From Sutterella sp. (lineage in GTDB: Bacteria > Pseudomonadota > Gammaproteobacteria > Burkholderiales > Burkholderiaceae_F): a stretch of DNA of 64,000 nt. Each line of letters begins with the position of its first letter. Position 1 is the stretch's first letter. Below, in pieces: positions 35,154-43,522 of the stretch. The translations under genes and the position numbers were made by a program. The notes under the pieces were generated by a model. It was not told the origin of the DNA. It saw nothing but the letters and a program-made list of their open reading frames with translations, and ran no database searches. The stretch covers positions 16,521 to 80,520 of the forward strand of contig JAHHRH010000004.1 in assembly GCA_020025915.1 (NCBI GenBank). The letters are read 5' to 3'.

Positions 35154-36263
35154 ATGCCTTTTGAGATCCTGCAGGAACTTGATCCTCTGAACACAGTCAT
35201 TAAGGTGATTGGCGTGGGTGGCGGCGGTGGTAACGCCGTTGAACACATGATTACGCATGGCGCCAAGGGAATCGAATTTATCGCCGCGAACACGGACCAT
35301 CAGGCCCTGTCTCGTTCGCGTGCCCATGTGAATATTCAACTCGGTTCGACGGGCCTCGGTGCTGGTGCGCGTCCAGAAGTGGGGGCGGCGGCTGCTCAGG
35401 AAAAGCGTGAACAGGTCGCTGAGGCCATTCGCGGCGCTCACCTGCTCTTTATCACGGCTGGTATGGGTGGCGGCACCGGTACGGGTGCGGCGCCTGTGAT
35501 TGCTGAGATTGCCAAAGAAATGGGGATTTTGACGGTTGCCGTCGTGACGAAGCCCTTTAGCTTTGAAGGCGGTCGTCGTATGCGTTGCGCTGAAAAGGGC
35601 ATCGAAAACCTCAAAGATAAAGTGGATTCGATGATCGTTATTCTCAACGAAAAGCTTGAGAGCGAATGCCCGCCGAATGCCACAATGAAAGAATGCTTTG
35701 AAATGAGCAACGAAGTGCTCTACAAGGCTTGTGTGGGTATTGCTGAAATCATTCATACACCGGGTACGATTAATGTCGACTTTGAAGACTTGAAGACGGT
35801 GATGAGTGAACGCGGTACGGCCATTATTGGTTTGGCAACGGCATCGGGTCCGGATCGTGCCCGTGTAGCTGCTGAGAAGGCCATTGCTTGTCCGTTGCTC
35901 GAAGGGGCCAATCTACAGGGTGCTCGTGGTTTGCTTGCTTATTTTACGGGTAACGAATCGGTGACCTTGGCCGAAATCCGAGAAGCGATGGCAGTGCTCA
36001 ATACCTTCGTCCACAAGTCTGCCATTGTGATTTTCGGTTCTGCCATTTCTGAAGAAATGGGCGACGAAGTGCGTGTCACGTTAGTGGCAACGGGTTTGGA
36101 TAGCCCGCTAGAAGCCACGGCACAGCCTGTGGTTTTTGAGCCAACCTTAGTGACGGAACCCAAGCCTACGGATGTGACGCCTGTGAGCCCGGTTGAACCA
36201 GCTAAGAAGCCAGCTGAACCTTTTGATCCGTCGCAGATAGTTATTCCGTCCTTCCTCAAGTAA
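35154..36263 (+). CDS. ftsZ: Cell division GTPase FtsZ
   Basis: FtsZ is the tubulin homologue that forms the division ring. The 369-residue protein carries GVGGGGGNAVEHM (20-32), the tubulin signature GGGTGTG (105-111), the T7 loop NVDFEDLKTVM (207-217) and the C-terminal peptide PSQIVIPSFLK that binds FtsA. A proline-rich linker (about 320-355) joins the core to this peptide. It is the last division gene before a short hairpin and terminator, with lpxC 75 bp downstream. Confidence 0.98.
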   Translation: MPFEILQELDPLNTVIKVIGVGGGGGNAVEHMITHGAKGIEFIAANTDHQALSRSRAHVNIQLGSTGLGAGARPEVGAAAAQEKREQVAEAIRGAHLLFITAGMGGGTGTGAAPVIAEIAKEMGILTVAVVTKPFSFEGGRRMRCAEKGIENLKDKVDSMIVILNEKLESECPPNATMKECFEMSNEVLYKACVGIAEIIHTPGTINVDFEDLKTVMSERGTAIIGLATASGPDRARVAAEKAIACPLLEGANLQGARGLLAYFTGNESVTLAEIREAMAVLNTFVHKSAIVIFGSAISEEMGDEVRVTLVATGLDSPLEATAQPVVFEPTLVTEPKPTDVTPVSPVEPAKKPAEPFDPSQIVIPSFLK

Positions 36264-36265
36264 TT

Positions 36266-36277
36266 GGCCGCTCGGCC
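36266..36277. repeat. Short hairpin after ftsZ
   Basis: GGCCG and CGGCC flank a CT loop just after the ftsZ stop. It is too short to call a terminator. Confidence 0.4.
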
Positions 36278-36290
36278 TCATTCAAGACTC

Positions 36291-36316
36291 AAGCCGGCGC
36301 CTTTGTGCGCCGGTTT
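36291..36316 (+). terminator. Probable terminator between ftsZ and lpxC
   Basis: A GC-only 7-bp stem (CCGGCGC with GCGCCGG) with a 6-base loop is followed by four T residues. Read-through into lpxC is likely to be partial. Confidence 0.7.
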
Positions 36317-36338
36317 TGACTGACTGGGAGTGAACGCC

Positions 36339-37271
36339 ATGTTCAAACAACGTACGCTCAGACAATCTGTCGAAACGGTAGGGATTGGTTTACATAGTGG
36401 ACGCAAAGTACGTTTGGTGTTGCATCCTGCAGCACCTGATACGGGTATTGTGTATCGCCGTGTAGATATTCGTCCTGCTGTTGATATACCAACCTATCCG
36501 CTAAACGTTAATGACACCCGTATGGCAACCACGGTGAATGTGGGACGCGCCGCTGTGGCCACGATCGAACATTTAATGTCTGCTTTGAATGGCTTGGGGG
36601 TCGATAATGTGTTGGTTGAGGTTGACTCGGCTGAAATTCCGATTATGGATGGTTCTGGGGCGAGCTTCGTCTTTTTGTTGCATCAAGCGGGGATTGTTGA
36701 GCAGGAGGCGCCAAAGCGCTTCGTGCGCGTCTTAAAGCCTGTAGAAGTTCGTGAAGGGGATAAGCTCGCACGTCTTGAACCGCATGAAGGCTATCGTTTG
36801 ACCTTTAGCATTGCGTTTGGTCATCCGGCGATCGACCAAACGGAACAAGTTGCTGATGTTGACTTTTCGCGTGTGACTTATGAGCAAGCGGTGTCTCGTG
36901 CTCGTACGTTTGGCTTCGTGCAAGACGTTGAGATGCTTCGTCGGATGGGCTTGGCTCAGGGGGGGACACTTGATAATGCGATCGTGATGGACGAATTCCG
37001 CATTTTAAATCCGAGTGGCTTACGAGAAAACGACGAGTTCGTCAAGCATAAGATTCTCGATGCCATGGGTGACCTTTATGTGTTGGGGCATCCGCTTTTG
37101 GCGCATTATCGTGCGCATAAGTCGGGGCATGGTCTCAATAACCAACTTTTACGTGCGCTATTGGCAGACGAATCAGCTTGGGAATGGGTCACTTTTGACG
37201 TGGCTGAAGATTGCCCCGTGGACTTTTGGATGCAAAAGACGCCGAACACTCAGTCGAAATCTAGACCGTAA
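36339..37271 (+). CDS. lpxC: UDP-3-O-acyl-N-acetylglucosamine deacetylase
   Basis: LpxC is the zinc enzyme of the first committed step of lipid A synthesis. The 310-residue protein has the zinc ligands H78 (TIEHLMSAL), H237 and D241 (KHKILDAMGDL) and the catalytic H264 (KSGHGLNN), equivalent to H79, H238, D242 and H265 of the family. ATG 36339 is preferred over the in-frame GTG at 36330 because GGGAG is then at 8 bases and the N terminus MFKQRTL matches homologues. The last 22 bp overlap the convergent DciA-like gene. Confidence 0.97.
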   Translation: MFKQRTLRQSVETVGIGLHSGRKVRLVLHPAAPDTGIVYRRVDIRPAVDIPTYPLNVNDTRMATTVNVGRAAVATIEHLMSALNGLGVDNVLVEVDSAEIPIMDGSGASFVFLLHQAGIVEQEAPKRFVRVLKPVEVREGDKLARLEPHEGYRLTFSIAFGHPAIDQTEQVADVDFSRVTYEQAVSRARTFGFVQDVEMLRRMGLAQGGTLDNAIVMDEFRILNPSGLRENDEFVKHKILDAMGDLYVLGHPLLAHYRAHKSGHGLNNQLLRALLADESAWEWVTFDVAEDCPVDFWMQKTPNTQSKSRP

Positions 37272-38392
37272 AGTTGATCTGCGATTGATTCGGCTTGTGT
37301 CGGATCAGCCTCTAACGCCTTCTCAGCTGTCAAAAGCAGGATAAGGCGTTTTTTTTGCGCTTCGGTTGGCGTGACGAGGTTCAATAGACGACGTTTTTCA
37401 CGTTGGATACCTGCATTCAGGCGCGTGACGTAGTCTTGATGTTTGGGTTTGAGGTCGTCTAAGTGGCTCATCAGCGACTTTCGCGTAAGCGGAGAAGAAG
37501 TATGTCGAGCAATGGATGCAATGGCGGCTGCGGCGGCAGGTGAGGTGCGCGGTGCCGAATGTTGGGTGGGCGTCGCGTCATGATCAACCGGAACGAGTGC
37601 TGCCTCTGCGGCCTGAATGTCGACAGGTAACAAGGTCAAGGCTTGATTGATGCGATCAAGTTGCTCGTCAATACGCTCGATGGCGCGTTGGGCGATGCGC
37701 TTTTTGTCTTCTAATTCGAAACGACGATGAAGCGCACGCATGCGATCAGCTTCTAAACGAGGATAGTCCCGAACTTCCTCTTCAGAAAGAATGTGTAGCG
37801 ATTGGATGGCATAGTCGTAATCGCCTAGCGATGCCGTATGACGCTGTCTCACTAGGGCTAACTGCAAGGATTCGCTTGCTAATTTTTCTTCTAAGACCTG
37901 CTGACGAGTGGTGGTTTCAGGGGTCAGTGCGTCCCTTAAGCGTGCCATGGTATCTTTAAGGGACGGATCCTCGATCTTGTTGAGTACATGTGTAATAGCG
38001 GCTGCCCCCATGGCGCTTGGCAGGCGAGGGGATGTTGGCAGTGCAAGATTGAGGCTAGGGAGCGGCTGCTTGGCGATAATGCGAACTTCGACTTCAGTAA
38101 TCGGCAAGCCACCTGCGACAATCGCAGCGCAAAGACGAGGTGTGAGCTGACGCACGCGGTTTTGTTGCCCCGCATTCTCAACAAGGATCGTTAAGGTGTG
38201 ACCGTGAATACGACAGTAAGCTGGATCTTGAAAGTCGATGTTCATGCGAAATGGGCGCAAAACGTTCCCGACGATACTGCCAGCCCGTTTGGCTAGCGCA
38301 TACTCGCTCATCAGGGGTTGCATCTCTTCACGGCCAAGACAGGTGTTCAGCGTTTGTGCACCTATTCGGCGAACGATAAAGTCATCAGTCAC
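37250..38392 (-). CDS. DciA-like (DUF721) protein with a long helical C-terminal extension
   Basis: Residues about 15-115 look like the DUF721 domain of DciA, the ancestral loader of the replicative helicase DnaB. They contain LGREEMQPLMSEYALAKR, an HGHTLTILVENAGQQNRV segment and IVAGGLPITEVEVRI. In Burkholderiales a DUF721 gene lies between lpxC and secA, exactly as here. The rest, about 260 residues, is unusual: it is charged and helical (EEKLASESLQLALVRQR, RFELEDKKRIAQRAIERIDEQLDRI), followed by an alanine-rich stretch and another charged helix. Ordinary DciA proteins are about 100-180 residues. The start is GTG 38392 with no obvious ribosome-binding site. Its 3' end overlaps lpxC by 22 bp on the other strand. 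The domain match is by eye, so the name is tentative. Confidence 0.65.
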   Translation of the reverse strand: MTDDFIVRRIGAQTLNTCLGREEMQPLMSEYALAKRAGSIVGNVLRPFRMNIDFQDPAYCRIHGHTLTILVENAGQQNRVRQLTPRLCAAIVAGGLPITEVEVRIIAKQPLPSLNLALPTSPRLPSAMGAAAITHVLNKIEDPSLKDTMARLRDALTPETTTRQQVLEEKLASESLQLALVRQRHTASLGDYDYAIQSLHILSEEEVRDYPRLEADRMRALHRRFELEDKKRIAQRAIERIDEQLDRINQALTLLPVDIQAAEAALVPVDHDATPTQHSAPRTSPAAAAAIASIARHTSSPLTRKSLMSHLDDLKPKHQDYVTRLNAGIQREKRRLLNLVTPTEAQKKRLILLLTAEKALEADPTQAESIADQLYGLDFD

Positions 38393-38663
38393 GTTAATGA
38401 TCTTAGAAAAAAAAGCTGTGAAACGACTAGCTACACAATGGCCTAGCTATAACCCGAAGCTAAGTTTCTGTAGGTAGTATTCTGTGCGATAATCCAAAAG
38501 CTATACTCGCCGAGGTTCTTGATAAGAGGTTGCGTTCGCAAATCGTTATTAGGAAAGAGCCCCTTGGCGGTTGTTGAAAAATAGGGTAGCACGGAATCCG
38601 TCGAGATTGAACATGTCATGAGTGTCGTTGATCACGTGTTTGCCCAAAATCCTGGTATTCATA

Positions 38664-41348
38664 ATGTTTGACGAACTTCTGACAAAAATCTTTGGTAGTC
38701 GTAATGACCGCCTGATTAAGCAATATCGCCGTAAATGCGATGCCATCAATAAGCTCGAACCTGCGATGCAGGCACTGTCCGATGACGAATTGAAGGCGAA
38801 GACACAGGAGTTCCGTGATCGCATTGCTCAGGGTGCGACGGTTGAAGATTTGTTGCCTGAAGCCTTTGCTGTGGTTCGTGAAGCGTCTGTACGTGTCTTA
38901 GGGATGCGACACTTTGATGTGCAGTTGATCGGCGGTATGGTCTTGAATGACGGTAAGATCGCCGAAATGCGCACCGGTGAAGGTAAGACTTTGACGGCTA
39001 CATTGGCCGTTTATTTGAACGCGCTTTCAGGTAAGGGTTGCCATGTGGTGACTGTGAATGATTACCTCGCCTCTCGCGACGCGGAGCAAATGGGGCGTCT
39101 TTATAACTGGTTAGGGCTTACGGTTGGTAAGATCCTTTCGAACCAAGATACGGAACAAAAGCGCGTGGCTTATGCTGCAGATATTACGTACGGGACGAAT
39201 AATGAATTTGGCTTTGACTATTTGCGCGACAACATGGAATATGAGGTCGCCAATCGTCGCCAACGTCCGCTGCATTACGCCATTGTTGACGAAGTGGACT
39301 CCATTTTGATTGACGAAGCGCGTACGCCACTCATTATTTCTGGACCAGCTGACGATAACACTGAACTCTATCAGGCCATTAATAGCATTCCTCCGTTGCT
39401 CACGCGTCAGGCGGATGAAAAGGCCGATGGTGACTATTGGGTTGATGAAAAGGCCCATCAGGTCTATATCTCTGAAGCTGGTCATGAACATCTTGAACAG
39501 ATCTTGATGGAACGTGGTCTTGTGCAGCAGGGGGATTCGCTTTATTCGCCTAAGAACATCATTTTGATGCACCACCTCAATGCATCTTTGCGTGCGCATA
39601 CGCTCTTCCATCGTGATCAGCACTATGTGGTTCAGAATGGCGAAATCGTCATTGTGGACGAATTTACGGGTCGTTTGATGCCAGGTCGCCGTTGGAGCGA
39701 AGGTTTGCACCAGGCGGTCGAAGCGAAGGAAGGAGTGAAGATCCAGCAGGAAAATCAGACGATGGCGTCGATTACTTTCCAGAACTTCTTCCGTATGTAC
39801 GAAAAGCTCGCAGGTATGACAGGTACCGCTGACACGGAAGCCTACGAATTCCAAGATATTTATGGCTTGGAAACGGTCGTCATCCCGACGCATCGCAAGA
39901 TGGTTCGTATTGACGAGCAAGACAAGGTTTATCGTTCGGTTGACGAAAAGTATCGTGCCATCATTGAAGACGTGAAACGTTGCTATGCCAAGCAGCAGCC
40001 AGTGCTTTTGGGGACGACCTCGATTGAAAACTCTGAACTTCTTTCTCAGATGCTGACGAAAGAAGGGATTCCGCACAACGTGTTGAACGCTAAGCAGCAC
40101 GAAAAAGAAGCTCAGATCGTTTTGGATGCTGGTCGTCCGGGGATCGTGACGATCGCTACGAACATGGCTGGTCGTGGTACCGACATTGTGTTGGGTGGTG
40201 GCATTAATAAGACGTTGGATGCTATTCGTGCAGATGAATCGTTGACGCTCGAAGCACGTGAAGCTCGCGTGGCTGAAATCAAAGAAGAGTGGAATAAGCT
40301 TCATGAACAGGTGGTACAGGCTGGTGGCCTTCGCATCATCGGTTCTGAACGTCATGAATCTCGTCGTATCGATAATCAGTTGCGTGGTCGTTCTGGTCGT
40401 CAGGGTGACCCGGGTAGCTCTTGCTTCTATCTCTCGATGGAAGACCAGTTGCTTCGCATCTTCGGTGGTGACCGGATGCGTGCCATCGCTGACAAGTTGA
40501 AGCTCGAAGACGGTGAAGCGATCGAATCCAAGATGCTGACCCGTATGATCGAATCTGCTCAGCGTAAGGTGGAAGGTCGTAACTACGATATCCGTAAGCA
40601 GTTGCTTGAGTTTGACGATGTTCAGAACGATCAGCGTCATGAAATCTATGGCTTACGTAACGAAATTCTCGAAAGTGATGATATTTCTGAACTCGTGAAG
40701 AACCTCCGTGAAGGTCTCTTTACGGATCTCTTCCGTAACTACGTGCCACCAGAAACGGTGGAAGAACAGTGGGATCTACCTGGGCTTCAGACAAAGCTTT
40801 CGGGTGACTTCGGTATCGAAATCGATCTCCTGAAGATGCTTGACGAAAACGACCAGATGACGGATGACGATCTGTTGCAGGCCGTGATCGAGAAGGGTAA
40901 TGCACTCTATGAAGCCAAAGAAGCTTTGGTGGGCCATGAAGGCTTTACGAACTTTGCCCGTTCTGTCTTGTTGCAGATCCTTGACCAGTTGTGGCGTCAG
41001 CATATTGCTGCGTTGGATGCATTGCGTCAGGGTATTTATCTGCGTGGCTATGCCCAGAAGCAACCGAAGCAAGAATATAAGCGTGAAGCCTTCAATATGT
41101 TTGAACAGCTTCTCGACCAGATCCGTGAAACCTTGGTGAAGGTGCTCATGCACGTTGAAATTCGTATGCCTGAGCCAGAACCTGAACCCGCACCGGTGCA
41201 GGCGCCGCAAATCGCACAGGGTAGCGCACTCGATCAGATGGCCTCTGAAGAGTTTGATCCCGCGATCTTTGCTCACGTGGGTCGTAATGATCCGTGCCCG
41301 TGTGGTTCAGGCCGTCGCTTTAAGGATTGCCACGGTCGCTTGGCCTAA
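38664..41348 (+). CDS. secA: Preprotein translocase ATPase SecA
   Basis: SecA drives protein export through SecYEG. The 894-residue protein begins MFDELLTKIFGSRNDR, has Walker A in MRTGEGKTLTA (102-112), the DEVDSILIDEART Walker B region near 208-220, GTTSIENSELLS, MAGRGTDIVLGGG and the ORxGR-type QLRGRSGRQGDPG. It ends in the zinc-binding SEC-C motif with C878, C880, C889 and H890. ATG 38664 gives the standard N terminus. The 271-bp region before it separates it from the divergent DciA-like gene and must hold its promoter; a secM-like arrest gene is not visible. Confidence 0.98.
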   Translation: MFDELLTKIFGSRNDRLIKQYRRKCDAINKLEPAMQALSDDELKAKTQEFRDRIAQGATVEDLLPEAFAVVREASVRVLGMRHFDVQLIGGMVLNDGKIAEMRTGEGKTLTATLAVYLNALSGKGCHVVTVNDYLASRDAEQMGRLYNWLGLTVGKILSNQDTEQKRVAYAADITYGTNNEFGFDYLRDNMEYEVANRRQRPLHYAIVDEVDSILIDEARTPLIISGPADDNTELYQAINSIPPLLTRQADEKADGDYWVDEKAHQVYISEAGHEHLEQILMERGLVQQGDSLYSPKNIILMHHLNASLRAHTLFHRDQHYVVQNGEIVIVDEFTGRLMPGRRWSEGLHQAVEAKEGVKIQQENQTMASITFQNFFRMYEKLAGMTGTADTEAYEFQDIYGLETVVIPTHRKMVRIDEQDKVYRSVDEKYRAIIEDVKRCYAKQQPVLLGTTSIENSELLSQMLTKEGIPHNVLNAKQHEKEAQIVLDAGRPGIVTIATNMAGRGTDIVLGGGINKTLDAIRADESLTLEAREARVAEIKEEWNKLHEQVVQAGGLRIIGSERHESRRIDNQLRGRSGRQGDPGSSCFYLSMEDQLLRIFGGDRMRAIADKLKLEDGEAIESKMLTRMIESAQRKVEGRNYDIRKQLLEFDDVQNDQRHEIYGLRNEILESDDISELVKNLREGLFTDLFRNYVPPETVEEQWDLPGLQTKLSGDFGIEIDLLKMLDENDQMTDDDLLQAVIEKGNALYEAKEALVGHEGFTNFARSVLLQILDQLWRQHIAALDALRQGIYLRGYAQKQPKQEYKREAFNMFEQLLDQIRETLVKVLMHVEIRMPEPEPEPAPVQAPQIAQGSALDQMASEEFDPAIFAHVGRNDPCPCGSGRRFKDCHGRLA

Positions 41349-41372
41349 CGTACTAAGACGATAGTCGTCAAA

Positions 41373-41410
41373 GGAAGCCCGTTTTCCTGCCGGAAGACGG
41401 GCTTCCTTGC
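41373..41410 (+). terminator. Hairpin terminator after secA
   Basis: A 15-bp stem (41373-41387 with 41392-41406, one G-U pair) closes a TGCC tetraloop. The T-tract is weak (CTTGCC), so termination may be incomplete and argJ-like transcription may rely on read-through. Confidence 0.7.
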
Positions 41411-41425
41411 CATTGAGGAATCTTT

Positions 41426-42496
41426 ATGTATCAAAGCGCTTGGGTATTACCTGATGTCACATGCGGTGTCGCCAATACTGGGGATGTTGCTCTTTTGACG
41501 CTTCCTAAAGGGACCGTGACCGCGATAGAAGTGCCTCAGAGTGGCACTCGAGATGGGACAGCTGACTATCTGGCGAGCTTTTCGAGGGCGGCGCCGATGA
41601 TTCGTCAAGTGGTTTTAGGGCGAGGGCATGCGCTCTTTGGTTTAGGCGCACTTTCAAATGGTGCTGTGCATGCTTTTGTGCATGAAGTAAGCCGTACGTT
41701 GAGGTGTTCGCAGGACGCTCTGCTTCCGCTCTTTGTCGGAGAGCGTGACGTATTGACGCCGATGGGGCCATTGGTCAATCGTCTGGCTATGTGTCAGCAG
41801 GCACTTGAGGTCGAGCCAAATGGTGAGGGTTGGATGGGTGGCACGATGCCCTTTATGACGCCGTGTGGCCTCATGACACTTGGGAATCTCAGTGTTGGAT
41901 CACTTCAGTCAGGGACCAATCGCGTGATCTATCTCGTCACGACGGCACGTGTAGCGCCTGAGGTTTTACGCACGATTGCGCATCGCTTAGCCCAACCCCT
42001 CTTTGGATGGTTAGAGGCCATTGGTGTACAAAGTTCAGCTGATGCGTTGGTGTTGTCGGCCACGGGGACTACGCCTTCGATCAATATTCAATCGATTGAA
42101 GATCCTCAAGCGATGATATTACAAACTGCCTTGTCGGTATGGGTCGAAAAAACGATAGAGACTTGGGGACGAACGAAAGGCCTTGTGGCGCGAGTGCACC
42201 TCGAAGGTGCGCTCAATGAAAAAGAGTTAACACGCGTTGTACGATCAGTTACGGCGGCGGGACGTTGGTTAGGGACGGTTGAACGGATAAGCGCCTTACG
42301 CGGTGTTGTGCTTGAAGCGATTCGTTGTGCGACTTTGATCAATGATAGTGAGGCTGATCGTTGGATAGCGATTGGGGATGAATCTTTGAGCCGTCAAACG
42401 CAAGATGAAGCCCTTTTGTCGGCATTCAGAGGTGGCGAATTACGACTCACGATTCATCTTGAACGGGGACCATTTTCTACGACATTTGTAGTGTAG
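41426..42496 (+). CDS. Degenerate ArgJ-family protein (ornithine acetyltransferase homologue)
   Basis: Position (between secA and a Nudix gene) and overall pattern point to ArgJ, which moves acetyl groups from acetylornithine to glutamate. Recognisable pieces are VLPDVTCGVANTGDVALLTL (8-27), LRCSQDALLPLFVGERDVL (about 92-110), VIYLVTTARVAPEVL, DALVLSATG, VARVHLEGALNEKEL and the C-terminal GELRLTIHLERGPF. Key ArgJ features are missing or altered: the KGAGMI lysine segment, the ATML self-cleavage site (perhaps reduced to SGTNR), and the DGDTSTND substrate segment (here IGVQSSADA). The 356 residues are about 50 short of normal. It is an intact frame, so probably a pseudoenzyme or a repurposed paralogue rather than a dead gene. 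Confidence 0.6.
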   Translation: MYQSAWVLPDVTCGVANTGDVALLTLPKGTVTAIEVPQSGTRDGTADYLASFSRAAPMIRQVVLGRGHALFGLGALSNGAVHAFVHEVSRTLRCSQDALLPLFVGERDVLTPMGPLVNRLAMCQQALEVEPNGEGWMGGTMPFMTPCGLMTLGNLSVGSLQSGTNRVIYLVTTARVAPEVLRTIAHRLAQPLFGWLEAIGVQSSADALVLSATGTTPSINIQSIEDPQAMILQTALSVWVEKTIETWGRTKGLVARVHLEGALNEKELTRVVRSVTAAGRWLGTVERISALRGVVLEAIRCATLINDSEADRWIAIGDESLSRQTQDEALLSAFRGGELRLTIHLERGPFSTTFVV

Positions 42497-42533
42497 AGGA
42501 ATGCTCGCGAAGCGAGTAAGATTAATAAAGTGT

Positions 42534-42552
42534 GCCTCGCCTGAGGCTTTTT
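42534..42552 (+). terminator. Probable terminator after the ArgJ-like gene
   Basis: GCCTC and GAGGC flank a GCCT loop and are followed by five T residues. It lies in the leader of the Nudix gene. A further small hairpin (CTCGC with GCGAG) sits at about 42504-42516. Confidence 0.6.
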
Positions 42553-42569
42553 CAAAAAGGAAAAGTGAC

Positions 42570-43268
42570 GTGAGTGAAGACAAAGTTGTAGATGTTGCCG
42601 TTGGTGTTTTAATCCGTGAAGACGGTCGAGTACTGCTTTCTTCTCGTCCTGAAGGTAAGCCTTGGGCGGGTTACTGGGAATTTCCTGGTGGAAAGTTAGA
42701 AGAAGGGGAGACTGTTCATGCAGCGCTCGCGCGAGAGCTCGATGAGGAATTAGGCATTCGGTTAGCTGATTCTTTTCCTTGGTTCGTGAAGGAACATCGC
42801 TATGACCATGCGCACGTGCGTTTACACTTCCGTCGCTCTCGTGACTTCTTTGGTGATGTGACGCCAAAGGAAAAACAAGACTGCGGCTTCTTTGCATCCA
42901 ATGAACGTACGCCTGGTCTTTTGTTGCCTGTGGACGAAGCCATTGTTAATCGCGTTGACTTGCCTGATGTTTGGGAAGATAGCACCGAGATTTTGACGCT
43001 CTCAGAAAACGCTCTTCATGCGACCGTGGTTCGCGATCGTAAATACCGGTTCGTGGGGACGCGCGCGGGTTCGTTAGACGATGTGCTGAAGGCAGTGGCC
43101 ATGGACTTTGACTTCGTGATCGTGGAGCCAGAACTCTTTGAAGCCACCCTTTGGAATGGTGAACCGCGCTTGCCGACATATGTCGAAGGTGTGACAGCCG
43201 CTGATTTACGTCTTTGGCAGGGTCGTGGTGCCCACGGCGTAAAGCCGTTATCTTCAGCATCTGCATGA
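42570..43268 (+). CDS. MutT-type Nudix hydrolase with a shortened ThiE/TenI-like C-terminal domain
   Basis: The N-terminal half is a MutT-type Nudix domain with a perfect Nudix box: G41-x5-E47-x7-R55-E56-L57-x-E59-E60-x-G62-I63. MutT proteins destroy oxidised dGTP. In related genomes this protein is fused to a thiamine-phosphate-synthase-like domain. Here only the last part of such a barrel remains (about 155-232): RAGSLDDVLKAVAMDFDFVIVEP and VEGVTAADLRLWQGRGAHGVKPL resemble the final strands. GTG 42570 is chosen since AAGGA lies upstream; a farther ATG (42501) would sit inside hairpins. It is likely an active Nudix enzyme with a vestigial tail. Confidence 0.8.
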   Translation: MSEDKVVDVAVGVLIREDGRVLLSSRPEGKPWAGYWEFPGGKLEEGETVHAALARELDEELGIRLADSFPWFVKEHRYDHAHVRLHFRRSRDFFGDVTPKEKQDCGFFASNERTPGLLLPVDEAIVNRVDLPDVWEDSTEILTLSENALHATVVRDRKYRFVGTRAGSLDDVLKAVAMDFDFVIVEPELFEATLWNGEPRLPTYVEGVTAADLRLWQGRGAHGVKPLSSASA

Positions 43269-43359
43269 CAAAAGCCCGAGCAATCAATGATCTGGACCCC
43301 GAAACTTGGACTACAAAATAAAATCCAAGTTGAGTGCGGTCGATTTTAACGCTCGTCGC

Positions 43360-43397
43360 TTGGCATAGCCTGGACACTCAAGTCCCGACTATGCCAA
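43360..43397. repeat. Inverted repeat near the left IS end
   Basis: TTGGCATAG (43360-43368) and CTATGCCAA (43389-43397) are perfectly complementary around a 20-base loop. Confidence 0.5.
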
Positions 43398-43412
43398 TAG
43401 CGTATTTTATCA

Positions 43413-43490
43413 GGGGCGCGTCAAGGGAGGACCGAACAACTTAGATCCTCCCTAGGGATCCCTCCAACTTCTTCGGTCAACCCTTGCCCC
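43413..43490. repeat. 78-bp imperfect palindrome inside the IS remnant
   Basis: Arms at 43423-43442 and 43466-43485 match at 16 of 20 positions when one is reversed and complemented, and outer GGGGC/GCCCC extend the pairing. The arms resemble IS ends (CCGAAnAAnTT), so this could be a nested mini-element or an older end. Confidence 0.5.
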
Positions 43491-43522
43491 GATTCATGGC
43501 TTTCAGACCACTGAGAACACTA

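Noticed and set aside
35049..35756. 235-codon frame antisense to the ftsZ start
   Set aside because: Histidine- and threonine-rich shadow of ftsZ with no recognisable features.
38393..38663. A secM-like arrest peptide gene upstream of secA
   Set aside because: No open frame with a signal peptide and arrest-like end is present on the plus strand; the region is divergent regulatory sequence only.
39111..40640. 509-codon open frame antisense to secA
   Set aside because: SecA on the plus strand is certain; the antisense frame has no ribosome-binding site and a composition typical of a shadow frame.
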